A stretch of DNA of 64,000 nt, from positions 124,001 to 188,000 of the forward strand of contig CAVSCD010000012.1 in assembly GCA_963726335.1 (NCBI GenBank). Direction: 5' to 3'. The position numbers and the translations under genes are program-made. Under the pieces are notes generated by a model, which was not told the origin of the DNA, searched no databases, and saw only the letters and a list, made by a program, of their open reading frames with translations. Below are positions 16,523 to 24,608 of this stretch, in pieces. The stretch is from CAVSCD01 sp963726335 (GTDB lineage: Bacteria > Acidobacteriota > Aminicenantia > Aminicenantales > UBA8522). The stretch's first letter is position 1. Each line of letters begins with the position of its first letter.

Positions 16523-19014
16523 GGCCTCGGCCGGTGCCGGATCTCCTCGAAGCGGATGGCGAAGGCCGTCCCCCTGTCCCCGCTGTAATCGACCGTGCCG
16601 TCGATCTGGCCGACCAGCGTGTTGACGATCTGCATGCCCAGGGTCTCCGTGTTCCGGAAATCGAGCCCCCGCGGGTAACCCACTCCGTCGTCGCTCACGC
16701 TGACCACGTAGGCGTCTCCCGGCGCCCGGTGGAGCTCGACGGCCACCTCTCCGGTCCGGCCGTCCGGAAACGCGTGCTTCAGGGCGTTGGAGATGAGCTC
16801 GTTGACGATCAGCCCGCAGGGGATCGCCGTGTTGATGTTGATGAACACCTCCTCGGTATCCAGCCGTAGGCGGACGCGGCTCGAGGAAACCTGGTAGGAA
16901 TGGAAAAGGTGGCTGGCCAGGTTGCGGAGGTACTGCGAGAATTCAATCCGGGAGAGGTCGGAGGATTGATAGAGGCGCTCATGGATGAGGGCCATGGACC
17001 GGATGCGCCGCTGGGACTCCCGAAACATCTCCTGGACCCCGGGGTCCTGGACGCGGCGCGACTGCAGGTTGAGGAGCGACGAGATGACCTGCATGTTGTT
17101 TTTGACCCGGTGATGGACCTCCCGCAGCAGCACCTCTTTCTCGCTGAGAGACGCCTGGAGCCGGTCCTCGGCCGCCTTGCGTTCGGTGATGTCACGGAGG
17201 TATTCGATCACGCCCCGCCTCTCGCCGGTCCCGTGGTCGATAAGCGGGAAGCTGTAGAGGTCGAGCCAGCCCGTGATCTCGCCGCCGGGGCCGACGCGCG
17301 GGATGACCCCGCAGGCGGCCCGGCCGTCGCGCAGCGTCGCCCGCGTCGGACAGTTTTCACACGTCTCTCCCCGGAAACGGAAATCCGGACTGCATTTTTT
17401 TCCCGCCAGCGGCAGGGCATGGGCGTACCAGTTCTCGATCGTCGGGTTGACCCGGATGAACCGGCACTCCCGGTCGAGGATGGCCAGGCCGTCCTGAATG
17501 CTCTCGAAAACGCTCGCCAGGAACCTCTCCCGCTTCTGGAGCTCGCCCTCGGATTTCTTCCGGTGGACGGCCATGGAGATCTGGTCGCAGACGAACTTGA
17601 GGATGCTCTTTTCCTCCTCACCGTAACGGACGCCTTCGGTGTAGGTCTGGACGACCATGACGCCGATGGGCTCGCCGTCGACGATCAGGGGCACGCCCAG
17701 CCAGTCGATCGACGGCGCGCCGATGTCGTCGACCTCGCCGAGCTCCCGCAGCCGGGCGAAGACCTCCGGGGAGGCGAGGAGCGGCTTGCCGCTCCTCAGC
17801 ACGTACTCCGTGAGTCCCCGGCCGGGAGGTTTCGGAGCGGGGGCGGTATCGCATTCATCCACGAAGTAGGGGAAGCTCAGGATGTTTTTCGGGGCGTCGT
17901 AGAGGGCGATATAGAAATTCTGCGCCGGGATGATCCCGGAGATGGCCCGGTGGATCGAGCCGAAGACCCCGTCCAGGGTGTCCTCGGCGTTAGCCGACGC
18001 CGAGATCTCCAGGATGGCGGCGTTGATCTTTTCCATCCGCTGCCGTTCCGAAGCCTCGACGGCCAAGGCCACGATGTCTCCGACCGAGCCCGCGAAGTGC
18101 TGCTCTTCAAGCGTCCAGGACCGGGGCGGGCCGGTGTGCTCGTGGCAGAGGATGCCGATGACCCGGCCGTTCCGCCGGACCGGGATGTCCATCATCGAGG
18201 TGATCCCCTCCGGCCGGAGGTAGCCTTCGAGGAGCTCGCCGGTTCTCGGGTCCTGGAGGACGTCGTCTGCGGAGATGACGCAGCTTTCCTTGAGGGCGCC
18301 GAAATAGCGCGGGTAATCGCGGGCCCGGAGGGTCTGTCCCCGTCCGTGCCGGCGCAGACTCCTTTGGAAGAGGTCGCGGCAGACGATCTCCGTACAGGCG
18401 GCGTTGAACAGCCAGACGCCGACCCGCTCCACGTTCAGCGTGCCGGCGGCGATCTCGGTGATGGCCGGGAACACCGGCTCGAGGTCCCAGAGGTTGAGGC
18501 CGGCCAGCTCGAGCAGGGCGGCCTGGTGTTGGATGACCTGGGAAGCCCCTTTCTCCAGGCGCTCCTCTTCCTGTTTTTTCGGCGTGATGTCGAGGATGCT
18601 GCCTTCGTAGTAGGCAACCCGGCCGTGATCGTCGAAGACAATCCGGACATTGTCCTGGGCCCAGATGACGCTCCCGTCGGCCCGCCGGAGCTGGAATTCG
18701 AAATTTCTGAGGACGTTGTCTTTATGGAGGAGCTCGGTGGAATGTTCCCGGACCATGGGGTCGAGATAGAAGTCCCGGGCATTCTTGCCGAGGGCTTCTT
18801 CGCGGGCCGCGCACCCCAACATCCGCGCCATGGCCGGGTTGAGGTCGAGGATCTCGCCGCCGGGCGATGTCCAGTACAGGCCCACCGGAATCTTCTCGAA
18901 CAGCGTGCGATATTTGTTCTCGGCCTGGTCCCGGGTCCCGGAGGCGTGGCGCGGCCGGCGGGGCCGCGGCTTCGAGCCAGCGGACGAAGGCTTTCGGGTT
19001 CTCAAGTCTTTCAT
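16519..19014 (-). CDS. PAS/GAF multi-domain histidine kinase, HisKA_2 type
   Basis: 831 residues without transmembrane helices, so probably cytosolic. The order is PAS (about 30-150, NKYRTLFEKIPVGLYWTSPGGEIL), a GAF-like domain (about 170-330), a second GAF domain (about 340-480), PAS (about 490-615), then a HisKA_2 dimerisation domain (LLREVHHRVKNNMQVISSLLNLQSRR, phospho-His in the VHHRVKNN motif) and an HATPase with IVNELISNALKHAF. A cysteine cluster in the second PAS (CSPDFRFRGETCENCP) is unusual and might bind metal or sense redox. It overlaps the receiver-GGDEF gene, its likely target. Confidence 0.9.
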   Translation of the reverse strand: MKDLRTRKPSSAGSKPRPRRPRHASGTRDQAENKYRTLFEKIPVGLYWTSPGGEILDLNPAMARMLGCAAREEALGKNARDFYLDPMVREHSTELLHKDNVLRNFEFQLRRADGSVIWAQDNVRIVFDDHGRVAYYEGSILDITPKKQEEERLEKGASQVIQHQAALLELAGLNLWDLEPVFPAITEIAAGTLNVERVGVWLFNAACTEIVCRDLFQRSLRRHGRGQTLRARDYPRYFGALKESCVISADDVLQDPRTGELLEGYLRPEGITSMMDIPVRRNGRVIGILCHEHTGPPRSWTLEEQHFAGSVGDIVALAVEASERQRMEKINAAILEISASANAEDTLDGVFGSIHRAISGIIPAQNFYIALYDAPKNILSFPYFVDECDTAPAPKPPGRGLTEYVLRSGKPLLASPEVFARLRELGEVDDIGAPSIDWLGVPLIVDGEPIGVMVVQTYTEGVRYGEEEKSILKFVCDQISMAVHRKKSEGELQKRERFLASVFESIQDGLAILDRECRFIRVNPTIENWYAHALPLAGKKCSPDFRFRGETCENCPTRATLRDGRAACGVIPRVGPGGEITGWLDLYSFPLIDHGTGERRGVIEYLRDITERKAAEDRLQASLSEKEVLLREVHHRVKNNMQVISSLLNLQSRRVQDPGVQEMFRESQRRIRSMALIHERLYQSSDLSRIEFSQYLRNLASHLFHSYQVSSSRVRLRLDTEEVFININTAIPCGLIVNELISNALKHAFPDGRTGEVAVELHRAPGDAYVVSVSDDGVGYPRGLDFRNTETLGMQIVNTLVGQIDGTVDYSGDRGTAFAIRFEEIRHRPRP

Positions 19015-19164
19015 AGGCCGGTATGTTCGTTGTAACGGAGCATTGTGCGGCGATCCCGCACGCCCAATCTAAACGGGTGCGGCGGGCCCGGCAATGACCC
19101 ATGAGGATGAATTCCAGGGGGATTTTTCCCCCGCCGCCATCACCCTCAAAGATGATAAGGAGGA

Positions 19165-19309
19165 GGGAAGGCCCCGGCAGATACGCTCGAGGGCCCGCGA
19201 ATTCCCCCCGCGAGGGACTTCGCTTAGTCCTCGGCTCGCTCTCCTCTTCGAGGATCCGTGCCCGCTCGCCTCCGGATGACCCTCTTCGCGCATCCGCCGG
19301 GGCCTTCCC
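19165..19309 (+). ncRNA. Candidate structured RNA ahead of the cyanophycinase-like gene
   Basis: A perfect 14-bp inverted repeat (19165-19178 with 19296-19309) encloses 117 bases that themselves fold into several local stems, including TCCTC-TTC-GAGGA and CGGATG...CATCCG, plus a bulged CGAGGGACT/AGTCCTCG stem. TTTTTCC follows immediately, which favours the plus strand and termination at the closing stem. It resembles no RNA family I can name. The rest of the divergent gap 19015-19409 shows no gene. Confidence 0.4.
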
Positions 19310-19409
19310 TTTTTCCTTAGCTTTTGGCCGATGCAACTGTGGCAACGGGAGAAAGAATCCCGGTTTAGTGGGCGGGCCGATGTGATAAGATGAGCGACCG
19401 GGAGGACGC

Positions 19410-20288
19410 ATGAGAAAGCTCGCGAGCCTGCTCTTCTTTTTCCCCATCCTGTTTTCCTGCCTGTCGGGACAGGCCTCTGCCGTTTCCGCCCAGCCCAAGG
19501 GCTCCTTATTCATCATCGGCGGCGGGGACCGGGACGAGGCCATGATGCGCCGCTTCGTGGCGCTCGCCGGCCGGTTCGGCACGGGGCGGATCGTCGTTTT
19601 TCCGATGGCCTCCTCAGAGCCGAAGGAGACGGGCGACAACCTGGTCAGCGAGCTCAAGAAACTCGGCGCGACAGAGGCGGCGAGCTTCGTTTTGAGCCGT
19701 GAGCAAGCCCTGGCCGAAGGCAGCGACCGGATCCTGGATGGCGCCGGCGGGGTTTTCTTCTCGGGCGGCGACCAGGCGCGCCAGACCGCCGTCCTCCTCC
19801 ACACGCCCATCCACAGGCGGCTCCTCGACCTCTATGCGGAAGGATGCGTCATGGGGGGAACAAGCGCGGGCGCGGCCGTCATGAGCGAGGTCATGATCAC
19901 GGGCGACGAAAACCGGAAACCCGAAGAGGGCCACGAGTTCGAGACGATCGAAGCCGGGAACGTCATCACGACGGAAGGCTTCGGGTTCCTGAAGACCGTC
20001 ATCATCGACCAGCATTTCGTCGTCCGCAAGCGCCTCAACCGGCTGATCAGCCTGGTCGCCGAAAAGCCGCATCTGCTGGGCGTCGGCGTCGACGAATCGA
20101 CCGCCATCGTGGTCGAGGGCGGCCGGCTGTTCGAGGTCATCGGCGAGGGGCAGGTCCTTGTCTGGGACGGCTCCCAAGCCCGGGTGAAAACCGCGGCCGA
20201 CAGCCGGATCGGGTTCTCCGGGATGATCTTCCATATCCTTCTCCCGGGCGAGCGGTTCGACCTCGCCTCCCGGACGGCCGTTCCATGA
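19410..20288 (+). CDS. Cyanophycinase-like serine peptidase (family S51), secreted
   Basis: 292 residues with a signal peptide (MRKLASLLFFFPILFSCLSGQASA). The S51 fold is recognised by GSLFIIGGGDRDEAMMRRFV, GGVFFSGGDQARQ and the nucleophile elbow MGGTSAGAAV, with catalytic Ser near residue 152. Cyanophycinases cut cyanophycin to beta-Asp-Arg dipeptides; relatives cut other Asp peptides, so the exact substrate is open. GGGAGGACGC precedes the ATG. The stop overlaps the ATG of the YfcC-type transporter (ATGA), which suggests extracytoplasmic hydrolysis followed by uptake of a product. Confidence 0.88.
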   Translation: MRKLASLLFFFPILFSCLSGQASAVSAQPKGSLFIIGGGDRDEAMMRRFVALAGRFGTGRIVVFPMASSEPKETGDNLVSELKKLGATEAASFVLSREQALAEGSDRILDGAGGVFFSGGDQARQTAVLLHTPIHRRLLDLYAEGCVMGGTSAGAAVMSEVMITGDENRKPEEGHEFETIEAGNVITTEGFGFLKTVIIDQHFVVRKRLNRLISLVAEKPHLLGVGVDESTAIVVEGGRLFEVIGEGQVLVWDGSQARVKTAADSRIGFSGMIFHILLPGERFDLASRTAVP

Positions 20289-21694
20289 CCCGTCGCCTTA
20301 GGATCAGGCTCCCCCACACCCTGGCCCTCGTCTACATCATGGTGATCATGACCGCGGCCGCCACCTGGATCGTGCCCGGCGGAAATTATGAGAGGGTCGA
20401 AAAAGAAGGGAGGACGGTCCCCGTGGCGGGGACGTTCTCCCTCACGGAGCGGAACCCCCAGGGGCTGAACGCCCTTTTCGTCTCACCCGTCAAGGGCTTC
20501 ATCGAAGCCGCGGCCATCATCGCTATCGTCTTTGTCGTCGGTGGCGCTTTCGCCGTCATCCAGAAGACGGGGGCGGTGACCGGGTTCATCCACAACGTGG
20601 CCATCCGGTTCGGCAAGAGCCGCGCCTTGAGGGCCCTGTTGATCCCCGTCACCATGCTCATTTTCTCCTTGGGAGGAGCGGTCTTTGGCATGTGCGAAGA
20701 GACCATGCCGTTCGTCCTGATCTTCGTTCCGCTGGCGCTTTCGTTGGGCTATGACTCCATCGTCGGTGTCGCTCTCCCGTTCGTCGGGGCCGCCGCCGGT
20801 TTCGCCGGCGCTTTTTTCAACCCCTTCACGGTGGGGGTCGCCCAGGGAATCGCCGGCCTGCCCATCTACTCGGGCCTCGGCTACCGGTTGATCGTTTGGG
20901 CGGCCGGCACGGCGATCGCCATCGCCGTGGTCATGCGGTACGCCTCCCGCATCCTCCGGGACCCGAAGCTGAGCCCGTCTTACGAGGAGGACATCGAGCG
21001 GCGGAAGAGCCTGAGCCTCGACCTCCCGGAGTCCGAGGCGGTCCGGCTCACGCCCGCTCACCAGCGCGTGCTTGTGGTGTTCCTTGCCGGGATGGGCCTC
21101 CTCGTCTTCGGCATCCTGAGGTACCAGTGGTACATGCAGGAGATCGCGGGGCTGTTCCTGGGCCTGGGCGTCGTTTCCGGGTTCCTGGGCGGGCTGCGAA
21201 CCGACGAGATCTCGAAGGCCTTCGTGGACGGGGCCAAGGACATGATCAACGCCGCGCTGATCATCGGCTGCGCGCGGGCCATCCTGGTCGTGGCCACCGA
21301 CGGCCGGATCCTGGACACGACCCTGTTCTACCTGTCGAAGGCCATCGCCGGCTTCCATCCGGTGCTGTCGGCGCAGCTGATGTTCATCTCCCAGTGCGTC
21401 ATCAACTTTTTCGTCCATTCGGGGACCGCCCAGGCGGCTCTCACCATGCCGATCATGAGCCCGCTCGGCGAGCTCGTCGGCATAACCCGTCAGACCTCGG
21501 TCTTCGCCTTCCAGCTGGCCGAATACATCAATCCCATCCTGCCGACCTCGGGCGTGACCATGGGCATCCTGGGGCTGGCCAGGCTGAGGTGGGAGAAGTG
21601 GGCCAGGTGGATGGTCCCGCTCGTTGTCCTCTGGGTGCTTTTCGCGCTGCTGTCGCTCATTCCGCCCGTGCTGATGCGGTGGGGCCCATTTTAA
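20285..21694 (+). CDS. YfcC-type / C4-dicarboxylate anaerobic carrier family transporter
   Basis: About 469 residues and roughly 12 hydrophobic segments. The N-terminus (LPHTLALVYIMVIMTAAATWIVPGGNYE) is typical of the YfcC/PF03606 family, as are GGAFAVIQKTGAVTGFI, GMCEETMPFVLIFVPLALSLGYDSI and NFFVHSGTAQAALTMPIMSPLGELVGITRQ. Family members are annotated as basic amino-acid or dicarboxylate carriers. Overlap with the peptidase gene makes a peptidase-uptake pair likely. The exact substrate (arginine, ornithine, aspartate or dipeptide) cannot be read from the sequence. Confidence 0.88.
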   Translation: MTRRLRIRLPHTLALVYIMVIMTAAATWIVPGGNYERVEKEGRTVPVAGTFSLTERNPQGLNALFVSPVKGFIEAAAIIAIVFVVGGAFAVIQKTGAVTGFIHNVAIRFGKSRALRALLIPVTMLIFSLGGAVFGMCEETMPFVLIFVPLALSLGYDSIVGVALPFVGAAAGFAGAFFNPFTVGVAQGIAGLPIYSGLGYRLIVWAAGTAIAIAVVMRYASRILRDPKLSPSYEEDIERRKSLSLDLPESEAVRLTPAHQRVLVVFLAGMGLLVFGILRYQWYMQEIAGLFLGLGVVSGFLGGLRTDEISKAFVDGAKDMINAALIIGCARAILVVATDGRILDTTLFYLSKAIAGFHPVLSAQLMFISQCVINFFVHSGTAQAALTMPIMSPLGELVGITRQTSVFAFQLAEYINPILPTSGVTMGILGLARLRWEKWARWMVPLVVLWVLFALLSLIPPVLMRWGPF

Positions 21695-21809
21695 GGGCCT
21701 GTCCCGCGGGTCTCTGGTCATAGGCTCCAGCCCGCTGGCAACCTTTTTCCGGCCCGCATCATCTTTATAAGTATGGACGAGCTGAGCGCCTGTCTCCCTG
21801 CCGCCTGGG

Positions 21810-21838
21810 TTGCGAGGGATAACAGATTGAGGGATAAT
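21810..21838 (+). promoter_or_regulatory. Promoter of the second sigma-factor operon
   Basis: TTGCGA (21810-21815), 17-base spacer, GATAAT (21833-21838). GAGGGATAA occurs twice 15 bases apart (21814 and 21829) and covers the promoter. It leaves a leader of about 40 bases to the ATG at 21884 and supports that start. Confidence 0.5.
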
Positions 21839-21883
21839 GATTTGCGGACTAACGGAAACCGCGTGACGGAGGCGATCCCGATA

Positions 21884-22450
21884 ATGACTGCGACTCCCGT
21901 CGGCGAGCTCATCCGCCGGGGAAAACTCGGCGACGCCGGGGCGTTCGAGGAGATCTATGAGCGCTTCAAAGCGCCGCTTTTTGGCTTGGCGCTGCGTCAT
22001 ACGGGCGACCGGGCGGCGGCCGAGGACATCCTCCAGGACACCTTCATCAAGGTCCTGACCCACCTCGGCGATGTCCAGAACGAGGTGACCTTTCCCGCCT
22101 GGGTTTTCCGGATCGCCGTGAACACCTGCTACTCCCACCTGAGGGGCAGAAGAAGCCGGGAGAACAGGACGGTGGCCTTGAGCCACGTCGAGGGCCGGCG
22201 CGAGGAGGCGGTCTACGACGCCCACGAGACCAGCCTCTCGGGGCCGCTCGAGGAGGCCATCGTTCACCTGCCCGAGAAGCTGAGGCTGGTCTTCCTGCTC
22301 CACGACGTCCAGGGTTTCAAGCACGCAGAGATTGGGGACATGCTGGGCGTCTCGGCCGGGACCTCGAAATCCCAGCTCTTTAAAGCCCGGTTGAAGGTGC
22401 GAAAATTCCTGAAGACCCAGAAAGGCCTGTTTCCGGAGGTCGAACCATGA
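21884..22450 (+). CDS. ECF-type RNA polymerase sigma factor
   Basis: About 188 residues. Region 2 (EEIYERFKAPLFGLALRHTGDRAAAEDILQDTFIKVLTHL) and region 4 (LPEKLRLVFLLHDVQGFKHAEIGDMLGVSAGTSKSQLFKARLKVR) are both clear. The ATG at 21884 is preferred over the upstream in-frame TTG/GTG codons because GGAGG lies about 10 bases upstream and a promoter sits at 21810-21838. The gene overlaps the zinc-finger anti-sigma gene as ATGA and is followed by a DUF4097 gene, a frequent sigma/anti-sigma/surface-protein arrangement. Confidence 0.93.
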   Translation: MTATPVGELIRRGKLGDAGAFEEIYERFKAPLFGLALRHTGDRAAAEDILQDTFIKVLTHLGDVQNEVTFPAWVFRIAVNTCYSHLRGRRSRENRTVALSHVEGRREEAVYDAHETSLSGPLEEAIVHLPEKLRLVFLLHDVQGFKHAEIGDMLGVSAGTSKSQLFKARLKVRKFLKTQKGLFPEVEP

Positions 22451-23127
22451 GATGCGCATCCGCTCGAAGGTTGATCAACGACAGCTTGGACGGCCCGCTG
22501 CCCGCCGAGAAGACCGCCGGCCTGAAGAAGCATTTGGAGCAATGCCCGGAATGCCGGGCGTTCGCCGGCGAGCTCGAGTCCATAGTGGGCGAGGCCGGGC
22601 AGCTGCCCCGCCTCGAACCGTCGGCAAGAGTCTGGCAAAAGATCGCCGCCGGGGCCCGGCCGTCCCCCATCGAGGACGCCGCGGCGGCTCCCCGGATTGT
22701 CCGTTGGCGGTACGCTCTCGCCGCCGGGTCGATCCTGGGCCTGATCGGCGCGGGGCTCTTCATCGGGCTCCAATACCGGCGTGCGGCCGTGAGATCGAGC
22801 GTCCCCGAGCGCGGCACCGCCGCCTTCACCATGGCCAAGCTCAAGGAAGCCCAGGCCTATTACGAGAAGGCGATCGTCGCCCTGACCGAGGCCGTCCGGT
22901 CGCAGGAGAGCGGTCTGGAGCCGGCGCTGGCGAACGTCTTCGAACGGAACCTCGCCGGGCTTGACCGGACGATCCAGGTCTGCCGCCAGATGGTGGACCT
23001 GAACCCGGACGATCCCGCGCTCAGGGCCCACCTGCTGACGGCCTACCGGGAGAAGGTCAGCCTGTTCGAAGAGCTCGTCAGCATCGGGCGGATCCCCGGT
23101 GACGAAATAAAGACGACAACCCTATAG
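22447..23127 (+). CDS. Zinc-finger (zf-HC2) anti-sigma factor
   Basis: 226 residues. The N-terminal zinc-binding anti-sigma motif is HLEQCPECRAF (HxxxCxxC), preceded by MRCASARRLINDSLDGPLP. One transmembrane helix lies around 92-112 (YALAAGSILGLIGAGLFIGLQY). The outer region of about 110 residues is helical (FTMAKLKEAQAYYEKAIVALTEAV). The protein should hold the co-encoded sigma factor at the membrane until a signal releases it. Overlap with the sigma gene supports a cognate pair. Confidence 0.9.
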   Translation: MRCASARRLINDSLDGPLPAEKTAGLKKHLEQCPECRAFAGELESIVGEAGQLPRLEPSARVWQKIAAGARPSPIEDAAAAPRIVRWRYALAAGSILGLIGAGLFIGLQYRRAAVRSSVPERGTAAFTMAKLKEAQAYYEKAIVALTEAVRSQESGLEPALANVFERNLAGLDRTIQVCRQMVDLNPDDPALRAHLLTAYREKVSLFEELVSIGRIPGDEIKTTTL

Positions 23128-23161
23128 GCGGGTCGCGCGTCATTCAGTTTAGGAGGACGAA

Positions 23162-24130
23162 ATGAAACATACCCCGTTACAGAAAGCGTTGAGCCTGGCG
23201 GCGTCGCTGGCCGTGCTCTTCACGCTCGCGGCCGGGACGGCGGCCGCCGCCGCGAAGTTCCAGGAGAAGTTCGAAAAGACGGTCCCCCTGCCCAAGGACG
23301 GCAAGGTGGATATCGGCAACATCTCCGGCGAGATCGTCGTCGGCAGCTGGGCGCAGAATGATGTCAGGATCGAGGCCGTGAAATACTCCGAGGCCTCCTC
23401 CGAGGCCAAGGCCAAGGAGAACGCGGCCAAGGTGGCGATCGAGGTCACGACCGAGGGCAACGTCGTGCGGATCGTGACGAAGTACCCGAAAAGCGGCGGG
23501 ATGTTCGGCGGCGAATCCGTCGACGTCTCCGTCGAGTACAAGCTCACCATCCCGCAGACGGCGGGGCTCAAGGCCAAGAACATCAGCGGCACCATCGCCG
23601 CCGAAGGGGTGGGCGGCCCCGTCGACCTCGACGCCGTGAGCGGCGACATCATGCTCCGCGGCGCCGCCCAGGGCGCCGAGTGCAACTCGGTCAGCGGGGA
23701 CGTCACCGTCATCGATGTCACCGGCTCGGTCTTCCTCAAGTCGGTGTCCGGGGACGTCAAGGCGACGCAGGTCAAGGGCTCGATCGAGGCCGAGAGCGTG
23801 AGCGGCGGGCTCGAGCTGACCGAGGTTTCGGAGGCGAGTATCGTCCGGGCCAAGGCCCTGAGCGGCGATATCATCTACCGGGGCAGCGTCAACAAAGCCG
23901 GGATCTACACGCTGAAGGCCCACAGCGGCGCCGTGGAGATGTACCTCCCGGCCGCGTCGGCCTTCGGTTTCGAGGCCTCGACCTTCAGCGGCGACATCCG
24001 GTCCGATTTCGAGATCGCGACAGAGGACCTTCGCGAATCGGGGAAGGAGCTGCGGGGCGTCGTCAACGGCGGCGGGGCCACGGTCAAGCTCTCCTCGTTC
24101 AGCGGCGATATCCGCCTCAAGAAAACCTGA
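23162..24130 (+). CDS. DUF4097-family secreted beta-helix-like protein
   Basis: 322 residues with a signal peptide (SLAASLAVLFTLAAGTAAAAA). The mature part is built of short beta-strand repeats with the signature SGDI/SGDV: VSGDIMLRGA, VSGDVTVIDV, VSGDVKATQV, LSGDIIYRG, FSGDIRSDF, FSGDIRLKK. This is the DUF4097 (PF13349) pattern, likely a right-handed beta-helix on the cell surface or in the periplasm. AGGAGGACGAA precedes the ATG. It is third in the sigma/anti-sigma operon and may be a regulated output or co-sensor. Confidence 0.88.
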   Translation: MKHTPLQKALSLAASLAVLFTLAAGTAAAAAKFQEKFEKTVPLPKDGKVDIGNISGEIVVGSWAQNDVRIEAVKYSEASSEAKAKENAAKVAIEVTTEGNVVRIVTKYPKSGGMFGGESVDVSVEYKLTIPQTAGLKAKNISGTIAAEGVGGPVDLDAVSGDIMLRGAAQGAECNSVSGDVTVIDVTGSVFLKSVSGDVKATQVKGSIEAESVSGGLELTEVSEASIVRAKALSGDIIYRGSVNKAGIYTLKAHSGAVEMYLPAASAFGFEASTFSGDIRSDFEIATEDLRESGKELRGVVNGGGATVKLSSFSGDIRLKKT

Positions 24131-24155
24131 GGCACTCGGGAAACACACACCGCCG

Positions 24156-24186
24156 GACGGCCGCGCGGGCGGCCGTCTTTCCTTTT
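24156..24186 (+). terminator. Intrinsic terminator after the DUF4097 gene
   Basis: GACGGCCG (24156-24163) and CGGCCGTC (24170-24177) form a perfect 8-bp stem with a six-base loop, followed by TTTCCTTTT. It sits 26 bases after the stop codon. Confidence 0.8.
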
Positions 24187-24277
24187 CCCAAAACGCCGAC
24201 CTTACCCTCCCCTCCTGAATGGCAGGAGGGGTAGGGGAGGTTAATATCTAAAGTCAAAGTCTGAGAGGCGTTTTGGG
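24187..24277 (+). repeat. Double-stem repeat family, copy A
   Basis: Outer 11-bp stem CCCAAAACGCC (24187-24197) / GGCGTTTTGGG (24267-24277). Inner 9-bp stem CCCCTCCTG/CAGGAGGGG. A TTAATATCTAAA box and an AGTCTG motif lie between the inner stem and the outer arm. The same layout with different outer stems occurs at 35094, 54677, 56320 and 57825. Confidence 0.7.
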
Positions 24278-24287
24278 AGCTATCTGG
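24193..24287. repeat. 95-nt tandem repeat, first unit (uninterrupted)
   Basis: The unit starting ACGCCGACC at 24193 is repeated from 24288. Flanks of the second unit match this one base for base at the insertion point, so this unit serves as the unfilled reference for the element at 24319-24523. Confidence 0.8.
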
Positions 24288-24583
24288 ACGCCGACCTTAC
24301 CCTCCCCTCCTGAATGGCAGGCGGCGCGTCTGGTGGGGGACGTGATTTTAGAACGATAACTTCAAGACGCGTCGCCGACGGGGAGTTTGAGGGGGACGGC
24401 ATCGTCACCCTCAGGGGGTCAGCGAAGTGAAACGGAGCGCCGAGGGGGGAGCTTGACTCCCCCCGGAAGTGTCCCGTCAGAGTGAAGATCTTGGGGAAAG
24501 GATTGGCGGGACGGGACACTAGGAGGGGTAGGGGAGGTTAATATCTAAAATCAGAGTCTGAGAGGCGTTTTGGGAGCTATCTG
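24288..24583. repeat. 95-nt tandem repeat, second unit (split by an insertion)
   Basis: The left 34 bases (24288-24321) and right 60 bases (24524-24583) match the first unit, with 202 extra bases between them. The outer left arm of the double stem is lost in this unit. Confidence 0.8.
24319..24523. mobile_element. About 200-nt three-hairpin MITE-like element, copy 2
   Basis: It lies between AGG at 24319-24321 and AGG at 24521-24523, which look like a 3-bp target duplication. Length by comparison with the neighbouring unit is 199 nt plus 3. It is similar to 15010-15215, including GAGTTTGAGGGG, CCCTCAGGGGGTCAGCG and GGGGGGAGCTTGACTCCCCCC. A 10-bp stem GTGTCCCGTC (24470-24479) / GACGGGACAC (24510-24519) lies at its right end. 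There is no transposase, so it would move in trans if mobile. Confidence 0.75.
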
Positions 24584-24608
24584 CTATAATGCGGGGCTTC
24601 GACAGGAC

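Noticed and set aside
16900..19035. Long open frame (about 710 codons) opposite the PAS/GAF kinase
   Set aside because: It mirrors a clear kinase gene on the other strand; composition is Gly/Asp/Val-rich with no domain pattern. High GC leaves the antisense frame open.
21695..21780. tRNA or other standard RNA gene in this and similar gaps
   Set aside because: No cloverleaf with a T-loop GGTTCGAATCC-type sequence or CCA end could be found in any intergenic stretch examined.
23162..24130. Amyloid or adhesin repeat protein
   Set aside because: The SGD-type repeats match DUF4097, for which no adhesin role is established.
24193..24583. CRISPR-like array
   Set aside because: Only two units without spacers; the difference between them is a single insertion, and no cas genes are present.
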